Shown: piece by piece, positions 8,896 to 18,231 of the stretch
Layout: every line of letters begins with the position of its first letter
Numbering within the stretch: the first letter of the stretch is position 1
Origin: Bacteroidota bacterium
GTDB lineage: Bacteria > Bacteroidota > Ignavibacteria > UBA10030
NCBI GenBank assembly: GCA_021813905.1
Contig: JAKAJH010000016.1
Coordinates: 1-55,562, forward strand
Length of the DNA stretch: 55,562 nt
Reading direction: 5' to 3'
Position numbers and translations under genes: made by a program
Notes under the pieces: model-generated
Seen by the model: the letters and a program-made list of their open reading frames with translations, nothing else
Told to the model about the DNA's origin: nothing
Database searches by the model: none

Positions 8896-10884
8896 TCAGG
8901 TCTCTTTCGAGGATGCGGCAACGAGGAGCTCGGCGACGTCTTTCACCTGCACGCGATCCGAAGCTCCTTCGGCCTTGACGCCGTCCGAGAGCATCGTCAT
9001 ACAGAACGGACACGCCGTTGCGATCACATCCGTCTTCAGCGCAAGCGCCTCGCGGGTCCGCTCGATGTTGACGCGCGTGCCTTCGTGCTCTTCCATCCAC
9101 ATGCGGCCTCCGCCGGCACCGCAGCAAAAACCGCGGGACCGGGACCGTTCCATCTCCTCGAGGCGCACGCCGGGAATCGACGTGAGAGCGGACCGCGGCG
9201 CATCGTAGATGTCGTTGTAACGGCCGAGATAGCAGGAATCGTGGAACGTGATGCCGGCGGCCTGTTCCTTCGTGATCGAGAGCTTGCCGGCGTTGATAAG
9301 GCGGACAAGGAAGTCCGTATGATGCACCACCTCGTACGTGCCGCCGAACTGCGGGTACTCATTCCGGAGCGTGTTGAAGCAATGCGGACAGGTTGCAACG
9401 ATGGTCTTCACGTTGTACTTGTTCAGCGTCGCGACATTTTCTTTCATCAGCGTTTGCGCCAGATACTCGTTTCCCAGCCGGCGCGCGGAATCACCGGTGC
9501 ACTTTTCTTCTGTGCCGAGCACGGCGAACCGGATCCCCGCCTGCTGCATGAGTCGCGCGAAGGCCTGTGTCACTTTCCGGTAGCGTGCGTCGAATGCTCC
9601 CGCGCACCCGACCCAGAACAAGACTTCCGCGTCCGGCGTGTTCGCTATCAGCGGTACATCCATTCCATCCGCCCAGTCCATGCGCGAGGAGGAGGGAAAT
9701 GCCCACGGACTGAAATTCGTTTCGAGATTTCTGAAAACGACCTGAACTTCCGGGGGAAAGTTCGATTCCATCAGCACCAGCGCACGCCGCATATCGACGA
9801 TCGAGCTCACATGCTCGATGCTGACCGGACATTCCTGCACGCACGCCATGCAGGTCGTGCACGCGAACAGCTCCTGTTCGGAGATGAATCCGTGCAGCAG
9901 GGTCTTCTGCGCCGGCTCGTTGCCGCTGCCGGCGGCCGTCGGCGCCTCCCCCCTCTCCATCAGCCGGTGCCGGATATCCACGATGATCTTTCGCGGCGAA
10001 AGCTGCTTGCCCGTTCCGTTCGCGGGGCAGGCCGCGGTGCACCGGCCGCACTCCGTGCAGGCGTACCCGTCGAGCAGTTGCTTCCACGTCAGGTCTTCGA
10101 CGTCGGTGACGCCAAACCGCTCCACCCCTTCCGCTTCAAGGTCGATCGGAGCAAGTGCTCCCCGCGGCTGCGTGTTGGCCAGATAGACATTCGGGATGGA
10201 CGCGAGAATGTGCAGATGTTTGGAAAACGGGAGGTAGTTCAGGAAACCGAGCACCAGCACAATGTGCATCCACCAGAAGATGCTGTAGAGCGTGCCGAGT
10301 GTGGAAACATCGACGCCTGCGAACAGCGGCTGGACCGCGCGGGCGATGAATCTCCCGGCATCCGGCGCTGTCATCACCGCATGAACGGCATTCTGTCCGA
10401 TCATGCTGACCATGATCAGCAGGATCGTCAGAAGAATCAGGATCGCGTCGCCCTGTCCGTGACCTTCCACGGCGAGACGTTTCGGTCGAAGGATGAGTCG
10501 ACGGTAGAGGGCGGTGAAGACGCCGACGATCACCAGACCGGCGAACAGATCCTGCATGAATGCAAGTACCGGATACGCCGGACCGAGGAACCGGAGCGTG
10601 AACCCGTCCGAAAGCCCCTGGCCGATGGATTCCAGGATGGCGGTCGTCAGGACGAGAAATCCCCAGAAGATGAACGCATGCATCAGACCCGGGATCGGCT
10701 CGCGGAAAAGCTTTGACTGCCCAATCGCGATCCGCAGCATGCGGCGCACCCTCACACCGGGGTGATCGAGGCGATTCGCCGGCTTGCCGGTGCGCAACAG
10801 GCGCACAAGACGCGTCACATTCGCCACGAAGAAAATCAGAGAAGCGATCAGCACGACCGCAAACACGACAGAACGAACGGGCAT
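8896..10884 (-). CDS. Membrane Fe-S oxidoreductase, ETF:menaquinone oxidoreductase-like
   Basis: 662 residues. The N-terminal third (about 1-225) has several membrane helices with histidines that could hold b-type haem. Then come two 4Fe-4S sites (Cys276/279/282/286 in [12 protein letters not shown] and Cys342/345/348/352 in [12 protein letters not shown]), and two CCG-type cysteine-rich modules (FWVGCAGAF...CPHCFNT and [12 protein letters not shown]...[12 protein letters not shown], then [11 protein letters not shown]). This architecture matches the family shown in some anaerobes to pass electrons from electron-transfer flavoprotein to menaquinone, often labelled heterodisulfide reductase-like. 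Role here is inferred: beta-oxidation or amino-acid-derived electrons into the quinone pool. AGAGGA lies five bases before the ATG. phzF is 9 bp upstream. Confidence 0.9.
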   Translation of the reverse strand: MPVRSVVFAVVLIASLIFFVANVTRLVRLLRTGKPANRLDHPGVRVRRMLRIAIGQSKLFREPIPGLMHAFIFWGFLVLTTAILESIGQGLSDGFTLRFLGPAYPVLAFMQDLFAGLVIVGVFTALYRRLILRPKRLAVEGHGQGDAILILLTILLIMVSMIGQNAVHAVMTAPDAGRFIARAVQPLFAGVDVSTLGTLYSIFWWMHIVLVLGFLNYLPFSKHLHILASIPNVYLANTQPRGALAPIDLEAEGVERFGVTDVEDLTWKQLLDGYACTECGRCTAACPANGTGKQLSPRKIIVDIRHRLMERGEAPTAAGSGNEPAQKTLLHGFISEQELFACTTCMACVQECPVSIEHVSSIVDMRRALVLMESNFPPEVQVVFRNLETNFSPWAFPSSSRMDWADGMDVPLIANTPDAEVLFWVGCAGAFDARYRKVTQAFARLMQQAGIRFAVLGTEEKCTGDSARRLGNEYLAQTLMKENVATLNKYNVKTIVATCPHCFNTLRNEYPQFGGTYEVVHHTDFLVRLINAGKLSITKEQAAGITFHDSCYLGRYNDIYDAPRSALTSIPGVRLEEMERSRSRGFCCGAGGGRMWMEEHEGTRVNIERTREALALKTDVIATACPFCMTMLSDGVKAEGASDRVQVKDVAELLVAASSKET

Positions 10885-10893
10885 AGGATTCCT

Positions 10894-11823
10894 CTACCGG
10901 AGGGAAGTGCTTGTCGCCGTGCAGACCGTAGCGGCCTCGCCGGCAATGGACACGTCATCGATGGCCGCGTCACGCATGCGCACGCGGATCTTCACACGGC
11001 CGCAGCGACCGATCTCATCCCCCTGTTCACCGATGTATTCGACACGACCGTCCGCCAGGGCACGGGAAGACACCGGAATTCCTTTCGCCACGGCGAAGTG
11101 ATGGACATACACGCCGAGCGGTCCGTTTGCTGATCCCGTCACCGGGTCTTCGTCGATCCCGACCGACGGGGCGAAGAACCGGGAATGGACCGCCGATTCC
11201 TTCTCCACCGTATCGAGCGTGAACACGCAGACGCCCGTGTAGCGATCGCGTGTGCACCACCGTGCGATCTCCGCGAACTGAGGGCGCATGTGCCCGATGA
11301 CGGCGAGGGAACGGACGGGGATGAACAGATCACGATCGGCGACCACCGGAAGGCCCGGCGCCAGGTCGCGCGTTGCGAGCCCCAACGATGAAAGGATGCC
11401 CGGTGGAAGCGCGCGCTTCCTGCGAAACACCGGAACCGGCAACTGGAACTCCACGCCGATTCCATGGAAGTTCTTCTCGACCCGAACGGAAAGGATCCCG
11501 CTCCCGGTCTGCACCCGGAAGTAGTGCTGCCCGTTCGTTTTCATTCCCGCCAGGCCATCTTCGGCAAGCGCGTGGAACGCCGCGACCGTGGCGTGGCCGC
11601 ACAGATCGACCTCGTGCGTCGGTGTGAACCATCGGATGCGGATATCCGCCTTGGCCTCCGTGGGAGAGAGGACGAAGGCCGTCTCGGAAAGGTTCATCTC
11701 GCGGGCGATCCGCTGCATCAGATCGTCCGACAGACCGTCACCGTTCAGGACGATGCCGGCCGGATTTCCGCCGAACGGCTTCGTGGTGAAAGCATCGACG
11801 TGTTTGATTTGAAGGGTGGTCAT
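10894..11823 (-). CDS. PhzF-family isomerase
   Basis: 309 residues of the PhzF/DapF-like fold, two similar barrels. MTTLQIKHVDAFTTKPFGGNPAGIV is the family opening and the catalytic glutamate is in NLSETAFV (about residue 46). The C-terminal half has DEDPVTGSANGPLGVYVHHF, the second glycine-rich signature. PhzF isomerises dihydrohydroxyanthranilate in phenazine makers, but most family members sit in genomes with no phenazine pathway and their substrates are unknown; none of the phz genes is seen here. ATG 11823 is taken because homologues start there; an ATG seven codons upstream lacks a ribosome-binding site. Confidence 0.9.
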   Translation of the reverse strand: MTTLQIKHVDAFTTKPFGGNPAGIVLNGDGLSDDLMQRIAREMNLSETAFVLSPTEAKADIRIRWFTPTHEVDLCGHATVAAFHALAEDGLAGMKTNGQHYFRVQTGSGILSVRVEKNFHGIGVEFQLPVPVFRRKRALPPGILSSLGLATRDLAPGLPVVADRDLFIPVRSLAVIGHMRPQFAEIARWCTRDRYTGVCVFTLDTVEKESAVHSRFFAPSVGIDEDPVTGSANGPLGVYVHHFAVAKGIPVSSRALADGRVEYIGEQGDEIGRCGRVKIRVRMRDAAIDDVSIAGEAATVCTATSTSLR

Positions 11824-11949
11824 TGAGGCACCTGCTCCGGACATCGCATTGGGTGGAGATCATTCGCCCGCTCGACGGGCCGGTCAGTCCGGCCGCCATC
11901 CTGCTGCGCGTCCACCATCCTCACCGTTCGGGGTTGGACCGCGCACCGA

Positions 11950-12816
11950 TCACGCATGCAGCGACAGCGCTGTCAGCGTGCTTCCGTCCTTTACGAACAG
12001 CACCTGATCACCTTTGACGAAGAACGAATCAGGAACCGCTGCCCGCGCATCGTGCTGGATCACGTCCTCGAAGAGTACCTTGCGCGTGCGTGCGTCCAGC
12101 ATGACGAGACGGTTCTCCAGCCGCGGTTCCGCATCCGTTTCTGCGCCAAGCCGTCTGTGGAATGAGACCACCACCCGATCGTCGCGCTGAATCACTTCGA
12201 TCTCCCCTGCCCGCCGGTCGTGCGGCACCATCCGGCTGATGCGCTCCGCCACCGTCGCCGGGAGGCCGGCAGCTTCAAGTAGCACAGGGAACTGTACGTC
12301 CGATGGGATTTCGCTCTCCGCCGATCGCTGCCGCAGAGCGTACAGCGATTCAAGAGACTCACCGAATTCCTCCGCCACCGCGCCGGACGTCAGGTCAAGC
12401 GAAACACCAAGACGTCGGTCAAATCCATTGCGCACGCCGTACACCCGCCCTTCGGCGGCAAACCAGAACGTCAGGTCCGGAGCTTCCCAGAGCCGCCGGC
12501 CATCGCGCACGTCGCATGCCCACACGCCGAGATGTTCCGGCATGTCCGGTTCTGCAAACCCATGAAGCAGCACCACACCGCGGTGCAGTCCTTCCAGTCC
12601 GGTCCACCATGGATCCGGCAGCGATGCCACGCGCCACAGCAGGAGTCCGGTGAGTTCATCCACGCCGAAGAATTCAACACGCTTTTCTTCCTGCCAACGC
12701 GCTTCGCCGACGATGACGCGATCGTCCGAAACGAACAGACGCCAGACGATTCCGCCCGGCGCAAATGTCCATGCGGGCTTGGTGTGGCTGGTACCGGAGA
12801 AATGGAAGAGTCGCAT
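11950..12816 (-). CDS. DUF4905-like beta-propeller-type protein
   Basis: 288 residues starting MRLFHFSGTSHTKPAWTFAP. Recurrent short beta segments with Trp (AWTF, VWRLFVS, LLWRVASLPDPWW, VWACDVRDGRRLWE) resemble PQQ/WD-type propeller blades. The pattern of 'WRL' followed by a 'D..TG.LLW...PWW.GL.G' segment recalls DUF4905, a family of unknown function known mainly from Bacteroidota; I am not certain of the match. No signal peptide or membrane helix, so probably cytoplasmic. It begins just after the gpx terminator and has no clear Shine-Dalgarno sequence. A GTG 11 codons upstream would fall inside that terminator and is less likely. Confidence 0.7.
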   Translation of the reverse strand: MRLFHFSGTSHTKPAWTFAPGGIVWRLFVSDDRVIVGEARWQEEKRVEFFGVDELTGLLLWRVASLPDPWWTGLEGLHRGVVLLHGFAEPDMPEHLGVWACDVRDGRRLWEAPDLTFWFAAEGRVYGVRNGFDRRLGVSLDLTSGAVAEEFGESLESLYALRQRSAESEIPSDVQFPVLLEAAGLPATVAERISRMVPHDRRAGEIEVIQRDDRVVVSFHRRLGAETDAEPRLENRLVMLDARTRKVLFEDVIQHDARAAVPDSFFVKGDQVLFVKDGSTLTALSLHA

Positions 12817-12837
12817 CAAACGCAGTGTACCAAAAAA

Positions 12838-12876
12838 TCCCCAAAACACAAAGAAGGCCGGTCATCAGACCGGCCT
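12838..12876 (-). terminator. Rho-independent terminator of gpx
   Basis: Minus-strand stem-loop with a perfect 8-bp stem (12855-12862 with 12869-12876, loop 12863-12868). It is followed on that strand by a T-rich stretch (TTCTTTGTGTTTT, then GATTTTTT). It lies about 24 bp after the glutathione peroxidase stop codon. Confidence 0.9.
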
Positions 12877-12899
12877 CACTTGCCCATCGTGACGTTCTT

Positions 12900-13397
12900 T
12901 CAAGAAGGCAGTTCGAGCAGTGTCTCGATCGCGCTGATCAGCTCGGGATCGGTCGGCTCCGTTGCCGGGGGGAACATGCGGACGACATTTCCGCTCCGGT
13001 CGACCAAGTACTTCTGGAAATTCCATTTGACCGAACCGGCAGCAGGACTTTCCTTTGTGAGGTACCGATACAGCGGATGCTGATTCGATCCTTTCACGGA
13101 GATCTTTGAGAAGAGATCGAACGTGACGTTGTAGGTCGTCGAGCAGAACTGCTTGATCTCCACGTCAGTTCCGGGCTCCTGCCAGAGGAAATTGTTGGCG
13201 GGAAATCCGAGGATCATGAATCCGCGATCCTTGAACTTCCGGTAGATCGCTTCCAGGCCGTTATACTGCGGAGTGTACCCGCACTTCGAGGCCACATTCA
13301 CGAGCATCAGGACCCGGCCGCGATATTGGGCAAGAGACCGCTCGTTTCCGTCGATCGTCTTCATCGTGAACGCATGCACACCGGACGCCTGTGTCAT
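12900..13397 (-). CDS. gpx: Glutathione peroxidase (thioredoxin-type, Cys form)
   Basis: 165 residues. It reduces hydrogen peroxide and organic or lipid hydroperoxides. The peroxidatic cysteine is in NVASKCGYTPQY; the partner Gln is in FPANNFLWQEP (usually FPCNQFGxQEP) and the Trp-Asn pair in VKWNFQKYLVD. The second motif lacks the resolving Cys of FPCNQF, where the sequence is FPANNF. A cysteine at KQFCSTTYNVTF is the usual resolving position of thioredoxin-linked bacterial and plant enzymes. ATG 13397 is picked because AAGGAG sits six bases upstream; an ATG two codons earlier would abut it. No signal peptide, so cytoplasmic. Confidence 0.93.
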   Translation of the reverse strand: MTQASGVHAFTMKTIDGNERSLAQYRGRVLMLVNVASKCGYTPQYNGLEAIYRKFKDRGFMILGFPANNFLWQEPGTDVEIKQFCSTTYNVTFDLFSKISVKGSNQHPLYRYLTKESPAAGSVKWNFQKYLVDRSGNVVRMFPPATEPTDPELISAIETLLELPS

Positions 13398-13577
13398 CGG
13401 CATCTCCTTCCCTTCATGCGCACAAGTCACCGGCGTTCTCCCTCAGACCAGCCGGGCACTATCCGCGGCCAGGATCGTGCGTATTCTCACGTGCCGAAGG
13501 TTCTTTCTCGATCTCCTGAGAAGCACAATCGTGCGTCAACATCTACCGTTCCCCTCAATCGATGACCAAAAGAGTCG

Positions 13578-13769
13578 CTAGGACGGTTCATCCGGAACAA
13601 TCCACCAGGCGATGAGATAGCCGATGACAAATGGAAGTACTCCCGTGACGAGTCCGAGGACGATGGTGATCAGCCGCACCACGGTCGGATCGGCATCGAG
13701 ATACTGGCCGAGCCCGCCGCAGATCCCCGCGATCTTGCGATCAGAGCGTGAGCGATACAGTCGTTTCAT
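13578..13769 (-). CDS. PspC-domain small membrane protein
   Basis: 63 residues, a bare PspC domain: KRLYRSRSDRKIAGICGGLGQYLDADPTVVRL followed by one membrane segment (about 33-56) ending in AWWIVPDEPS. PspC domains act in envelope-stress (phage shock) systems in the inner membrane, but single-domain forms like this are common and mostly uncharacterised. GGAGG lies seven bases before ATG 13769. It follows arfB by 19 bp and is probably co-transcribed with it. Confidence 0.88.
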   Translation of the reverse strand: MKRLYRSRSDRKIAGICGGLGQYLDADPTVVRLITIVLGLVTGVLPFVIGYLIAWWIVPDEPS

Positions 13770-13788
13770 GGCACCCTCCATTGATGGG

Positions 13789-14226
13789 TCAATCCGCTTC
13801 CGTCCAGCCGGCCCCGGATCGCCGGGAGCGCTTCAGATCGGACTGCTTCCGCTTTTCGTCGCTCCGGCGCCGGCGCGAGCCTGGCGTCGGTTTCGTGGCG
13901 GTTCGCGATTTCACCGGACAGAGGACGGCGCGAATCCGGGCAGCAAGTTTTTCAAGGGCACCCTGGCGATTCTGCCACTGACTGCGCGATTGTTGTGCGG
14001 TGACGCGGAGGCGCCCGTCCGTGACGCCGACTGATTCCAGATACGAGAGCAGACGTTGTTTCGTTGCAGGATCGAGAGCGGAGGATTCGGCGACATCGAA
14101 GATCACTTCGACCTTCGTCTCCACCTTATTGACATGCTGACCGCCGGGTCCGCCGCTGCGTGCCGTGCGCACGTGCAACTCGGCCGCCGGGATTTCGAGT
14201 CGGGCGCTGATCCGAAGGCCGGGCGT
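13789..14226 (-). CDS. arfB: Alternative ribosome-rescue factor ArfB, probable ACG start
   Basis: Peptidyl-tRNA hydrolase-like release factor that frees stalled ribosomes lacking a stop codon. It has the GGQ loop (SGGPGGQHVNKVETKVEV, GGQ at about 28-30) and a basic C-terminal tail (RRRRSDEKRKQSDLKRSRR) that in ArfB threads into the empty mRNA channel. Oddity: the frame has no ATG, GTG or TTG before a TTG at 14178, which would remove the first strand of the fold (RISARLEIPAAE) that aligns with the E. coli N-terminus. An ACG at 14226 lies exactly five bases after GGAGG (14236-14232) and gives a 145-residue protein starting where homologues start. The coordinates assume this ACG; the conservative alternative is 14178. 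Confidence 0.8.
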   Translation of the reverse strand, partial: TPGLRISARLEIPAAELHVRTARSGGPGGQHVNKVETKVEVIFDVAESSALDPATKQRLLSYLESVGVTDGRLRVTAQQSRSQWQNRQGALEKLAARIRAVLCPVKSRTATKPTPGSRRRRSDEKRKQSDLKRSRRSGAGWTEAD

Positions 14227-14237
14227 ATGGACCTCCG

Positions 14238-14735
14238 TCAGAAGAAGTAGTAGTGGATGGCGGCTTGCGGCAGCGGAATGACACGGCCGTCCGAAAAGAA
14301 CACAAACATTCCCTCCAGCGACAGGTGCAGGGCTTCCTGGAGCTTGAATTCTCCGCCCGCGCCGACACCGACGCGGAAGGGACCGGAGACTTCGTTTCCG
14401 CCATTGCCATTGTAGAAATAGGAAATCGCCGGAGCAACGTAGAAACGGGTCGCGCTCCCCCGTACCAGATCATACTGATATTCACCGCCGACACTCATCG
14501 ATAGCTTATCCGACGTTCTGATGATGCCGAATACTCCCTGAAACGAAGACTTCGACGGAAGGTGCGCGCGAAAGCTGACGCCGATGCCGGATGCCCAACC
14601 CGCCGCAACACCGAGTCCGTAAACGGTCTTTCCGAGTCCCTGTGCGTTCGAGAGACCGCTGGCGGTGACCTGCCCGAACACGCGGACCAAAGCGAACACC
14701 GAGAACAGCAGCAGCATCGCGAACAAGCGTTTCAT
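14238..14735 (-). CDS. Small outer-membrane beta-barrel protein, unknown
   Basis: 165 residues. A signal peptide (MKRLFAMLLLFSVFALVRVFGQ) is followed by alternating hydrophobic/polar strands and a terminal Tyr-Tyr-Phe-Phe, the C-terminal aromatic signature of outer-membrane barrels. Glycine-rich strand pairs such as GVGAGGEFKL and SVGGEYQYDL suggest an eight-stranded OmpX/OmpA-like barrel. No function can be read. Its TGA stop lies four bases upstream of the GGAGG ahead of arfB, so arfB probably depends on read-through or coupling from it. ATG 14735 is chosen as the start of the signal peptide. Confidence 0.75.
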   Translation of the reverse strand: MKRLFAMLLLFSVFALVRVFGQVTASGLSNAQGLGKTVYGLGVAAGWASGIGVSFRAHLPSKSSFQGVFGIIRTSDKLSMSVGGEYQYDLVRGSATRFYVAPAISYFYNGNGGNEVSGPFRVGVGAGGEFKLQEALHLSLEGMFVFFSDGRVIPLPQAAIHYYFF

Positions 14736-14863
14736 GGTGATCTTCACTTTCCCGGAGATGATGGCGGCGAACAACCGTGCACCGGCAAGATACGAGTTCT
14801 TCGCGTTGGATGAAAGTGGAGGCGGCCATCCGGCGGCGACCGGTGCATGCCGTCGATCAGCGA

Positions 14864-17149
14864 TCAGAACTCCGCGCTCACCCCGATGCTGGGCAGGATG
14901 CCGATTGATCCGCCCGACTCAGCCCGATCCGTGCGTGGATTATACCTCGGGACGCTGTGCGGGATACGGTTATATACGTTCTGAATATCCAGATACGTCA
15001 CGAGCGCCCAGCGTTCAAACCCCCAACGCCGGTCAACGCGCACATCAAGGCTGTGATTCGGCACGACGCGCGCCGTGTTGTATTCCGCCGGCACTTGAAC
15101 ACCGCCGGGACCGTACGGCGTATACGGGCGTCCCGTATAGTAACGGAACTTCGCGCTGAACTCCCAAGATTCGTCCGGCATGTAACCACCCCCGACATTC
15201 AGGATCCACCGCTGATCGAAGGTCCCCGGGCGCTCGATGCCGTCCAGCGCCGTGAAATCCGTTTCGTTGTACGTGAGACTGAACGTGCCATAGCACGGAA
15301 TCTCGGAGAATTTCTTCTGAACCAGGAATTCCGCGCCGCGGGACCTCCCGGATCCGCCGTTGACCAGCGGATCGATGCCAAAGGACGCGAATCCTTCGTC
15401 CATCCCTCCGAATCCGGCACCAGTATTTGCCAGCACCAGATACCGGCGCGTGAGACTCGCCGGGTAATCGAAGTATCGTTTGTAGTACACCTCCAGGCTC
15501 ACCTTCGTGTCAGCCGTGACCAGCTGATCCACGCCAATGATATACTGGTCGGCCCCGACAAAGCCAAGCGATGCGTTCGCCGGATTCGAGAGAATCCACA
15601 CGTAGGACGGAGCCTGATAGTAGCGTCCGATGCTGCCATTCAGATTGAGCGTCGGGGTGATCGGCACGGTTCCCGACAGGCGCGGCGCAACCGCGACCGG
15701 ATTTTCCAGAACGCTGAAATAGTCCAAGCGCACTCCTCCGGTGAGCCGCAGGAATCCGAGATTCTGGGAAATCTGGGCGTAGGCCGCAGCCTTCCATCCG
15801 GATGCCCGATCGTTGATCCACGCTCCGGGCAGCGGACCGAATCCCGTGGTGTCGGGACGGAGTGCGAGGTCATTCTTCACCTGCACGCGTTTCGCGATCA
15901 CTCCGATCGAAAGGTCGGTTTGACGCCAGATGTGCGTCAGCAAGTCAGCGCGAATTGAGGTCTCTCCTTCATACGAATTGCTGCGGAAGATCGGTGCCAG
16001 CAGCGAGTCATTCTGCAAATAGTCGAATTGCACGGCTGTCTGCCCCGCCGTGACACTGAGGACCCCTCCGCCCATGATCCGGCGCCAGGTGGCGGCGCCG
16101 ATGAACTGTCGCTGATCGCTGCCGAGGACGCGGGAATTGTCAAAACGCTTCTCCTCCGTATTGTTAATCAGCTTCACGTTATCCAGCGCGCCAATAGCAA
16201 ACGCGGTCAGCTGGTCCGTGGCGGAGAGATTGAAGTGCGCTCCTCCGAGGAAATCCCAGTATTCCGGCACAAATCCAAATCCTGCCGCCTGGAAGATGAA
16301 ATCGAGATAGCTCCGTCGCGCGGAGAAAATGAAGTTACTGCCGTTCGATTCGAGCGGACCCTCCAGATTCAGTCCGAACTGAGTGGCGGAGATCGTCGCT
16401 TTCCCCCCGAGCCGATCCTTGCGACCCTCTTTCAGTCTCAACGAGAGGACGGATGATAGCCGATCGCCGTATTGAACGCCGAATCCGCCGGTCGAGAAGG
16501 TCGTTCCTTCCACGAAATCCAGATTGATGAAGCTGAGGGGTCCGCCGCTAGCACCTTGCGTGCCGAAGTGGTTGATGTTCGACACTTCCAAGCCGTCAAC
16601 AATGAAGAGGTTTTCCGAAGGCGCTCCGCCCCGGACGATCAGATCGTTCCGTCCGGGATCGACGACGGCGACGCCGGGAAGAATCGAGATCGCGCGCACG
16701 ACGTCTTCGAGCCCGCCGGGCAGTCGACGAATCTCTTCATTGGATTGCGAAAGCGTACTGAGAGGTCGATCGGGGATCTTCTGGAAATAACTGGCGGTTA
16801 CCTGTACCGCTTCAACCTCGATCGATGTTTGAATGAGCGAGATTGCCAGCTCGGTCGGCTTCGTCGCGGATACGACCACGTCGCTGACGACGTACGGAGT
16901 GTAACCGAGCGCGGTCACACGCAACGCATACATACCCACCGGCACATTGCGGATCTCGAAAGTTCCGTCGTCCTCTGTCGCGACACCAAGCCGGGTACCA
17001 AGCACGATGACATTGGCGCCGATCAGGCGCTCTCCCGTCATTCTGTCGGAAACATCACCGGAAATTACGCCCGTCAGCTGAGCCGGAACCTGCGACCAGA
17101 TGCGTCCGAAACCCGTGACAAATAGGAATACCAGTACTATGCGTTTCAT
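14864..17149 (-). CDS. TonB-dependent outer-membrane receptor
   Basis: 761 residues. Signal peptide (cleaved near GRIWSQ), then a carboxypeptidase-regulatory-like domain (about 25-105: GVISGDVSDRMTGERLIGANV, with DDGTFEIRNVPVG), a plug domain (LPGGLEDVVRAISILPGVA, then NDLIVRGGAPSENLFIVDGLEV, about 130-225) and a beta barrel ending in SIGVSAEF with a terminal Phe. Expected role: TonB-driven import across the outer membrane. The plug lacks any clue to the ligand and no SusD partner is next to it, so a polysaccharide system is unlikely. The neighbouring peptide genes make a peptide or metal ligand possible, but this is only context. Confidence 0.92.
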   Translation of the reverse strand: MKRIVLVFLFVTGFGRIWSQVPAQLTGVISGDVSDRMTGERLIGANVIVLGTRLGVATEDDGTFEIRNVPVGMYALRVTALGYTPYVVSDVVVSATKPTELAISLIQTSIEVEAVQVTASYFQKIPDRPLSTLSQSNEEIRRLPGGLEDVVRAISILPGVAVVDPGRNDLIVRGGAPSENLFIVDGLEVSNINHFGTQGASGGPLSFINLDFVEGTTFSTGGFGVQYGDRLSSVLSLRLKEGRKDRLGGKATISATQFGLNLEGPLESNGSNFIFSARRSYLDFIFQAAGFGFVPEYWDFLGGAHFNLSATDQLTAFAIGALDNVKLINNTEEKRFDNSRVLGSDQRQFIGAATWRRIMGGGVLSVTAGQTAVQFDYLQNDSLLAPIFRSNSYEGETSIRADLLTHIWRQTDLSIGVIAKRVQVKNDLALRPDTTGFGPLPGAWINDRASGWKAAAYAQISQNLGFLRLTGGVRLDYFSVLENPVAVAPRLSGTVPITPTLNLNGSIGRYYQAPSYVWILSNPANASLGFVGADQYIIGVDQLVTADTKVSLEVYYKRYFDYPASLTRRYLVLANTGAGFGGMDEGFASFGIDPLVNGGSGRSRGAEFLVQKKFSEIPCYGTFSLTYNETDFTALDGIERPGTFDQRWILNVGGGYMPDESWEFSAKFRYYTGRPYTPYGPGGVQVPAEYNTARVVPNHSLDVRVDRRWGFERWALVTYLDIQNVYNRIPHSVPRYNPRTDRAESGGSIGILPSIGVSAEF

Positions 17150-17267
17150 TGTCGTGCTGAACGGATGGGGATTGGATCGAACAACTCGGACCATGGAACC
17201 GGATGAGGATCCGCAAAGTTCCGATTTGCACGCAATGCGCGTTTCGCGGGAGTGAGACGAGAGCCGA

Positions 17268-18230
17268 TTAGACGAGCAGCTTCCCCGCTTTCATTATCAG
17301 CGTCTCATCAAACCACACATCCGGAGACCTCACCAATCCGTCCAGATGGCTCGGGACGGCGACCGATCCTCCCATCGATTTGTTGTCCCCGAAGGCAACG
17401 TGAATGGTCCCCATCACTTTTTCGTCCTCGATGATCTTGCCGGAAAGGATCGCCTTGTCATTCGTCCCGATGCCGAATTCCGCGACATTTCGCGCAGGTC
17501 GGCCATGCGGCTTCAGCAGCGCCTCCAATTCCACGGCCTGGGATCCACCCGAGATCGCCTCTGCGAACCCCTTCCGGACTTCAATGCGAAGCGGTTCACG
17601 CATCATTCCGATCCCGGCCATCGATCCATCTACAACCACGACGCCCTCCGCCTGCCCTTCGAGGGGAGCAAGATAGGCTTCACCGGTAGGCAGGTTTCCC
17701 CATTGACCCCGCTCGCGAAAAAGGCCTGAGCTTGCGTGAGCTTTCCGACCTTCGACGGGAAGAATAATGTCTGTGCCGGCAGGTGTTTTCACGCGCACAA
17801 CCTTCGTCTTTTCCAGGAGACCGCAGAGTGTAACTGTGCGTACTGTAATAGCTTGGTAATCTGCGTTCATGCAACGTACCATGATCTCTTCTGTTACTCC
17901 GGGCAGCGTTGCCACCCGCGCGCCGGAGGCGCTAGCAGCCCGGCGCGCTTCCGTATGCGTCAGCGATCTGCTTGTCGGGCAAAGGACCACATCCATGCCT
18001 GGCATCAGTCGGGCGACATCGGGCGGCGGTTCTTCCCCGTTCGTCGCCCGCGGGAGCATTTCGAGCAGGAGCGGATCGGCTCCCGCTACCCGGGCGGCTT
18101 CGAACAGCGCCTGTCCGATCAATCGCATCGGGGCGTCCGTGATCACGAGGAGCCGTTCCCCGGACCGCACCCCCATGCAGTCCCTGACTGCGACAAGGGC
18201 CGCCGATGCAAGCGCCGGAGAAATCGTCAT
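17268..18230 (-). CDS. M29-like aminopeptidase
   Basis: 320 residues, shorter than the classic aminopeptidase T/PepS (about 410). The metal-site motifs of the M29 fold are in the C-terminal half: NLPTGEAYLAPLEGQAEG, NVAEFGIGTND, IIEDEKVMGTIHVAFGDN and VPSHLDGLV. These give Glu, Glu, His and the His-x-Asp set. The related NicX ring-cleaving dioxygenases share this fold, so peptidase activity is likely rather than proven. ATG 18230 follows the TGA of the MFS gene by one base, implying translational coupling. With the upstream transporters and PepD it fits intracellular peptide breakdown. Confidence 0.82.
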   Translation of the reverse strand: MTISPALASAALVAVRDCMGVRSGERLLVITDAPMRLIGQALFEAARVAGADPLLLEMLPRATNGEEPPPDVARLMPGMDVVLCPTSRSLTHTEARRAASASGARVATLPGVTEEIMVRCMNADYQAITVRTVTLCGLLEKTKVVRVKTPAGTDIILPVEGRKAHASSGLFRERGQWGNLPTGEAYLAPLEGQAEGVVVVDGSMAGIGMMREPLRIEVRKGFAEAISGGSQAVELEALLKPHGRPARNVAEFGIGTNDKAILSGKIIEDEKVMGTIHVAFGDNKSMGGSVAVPSHLDGLVRSPDVWFDETLIMKAGKLLV

Positions 18231-18231
18231 G

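Noticed and set aside
8680-10716. Open frame of about 678 codons opposite the Fe-S oxidoreductase
   Set aside because: Antisense frame in a GC-rich gene, high in Arg and His, with no domain.
11878-11894. GGCCGG/CCGGCC hairpin upstream of phzF
   Set aside because: It has a 6-bp stem but no T-run on either strand, so it is not a standard terminator, and no riboswitch features were seen.
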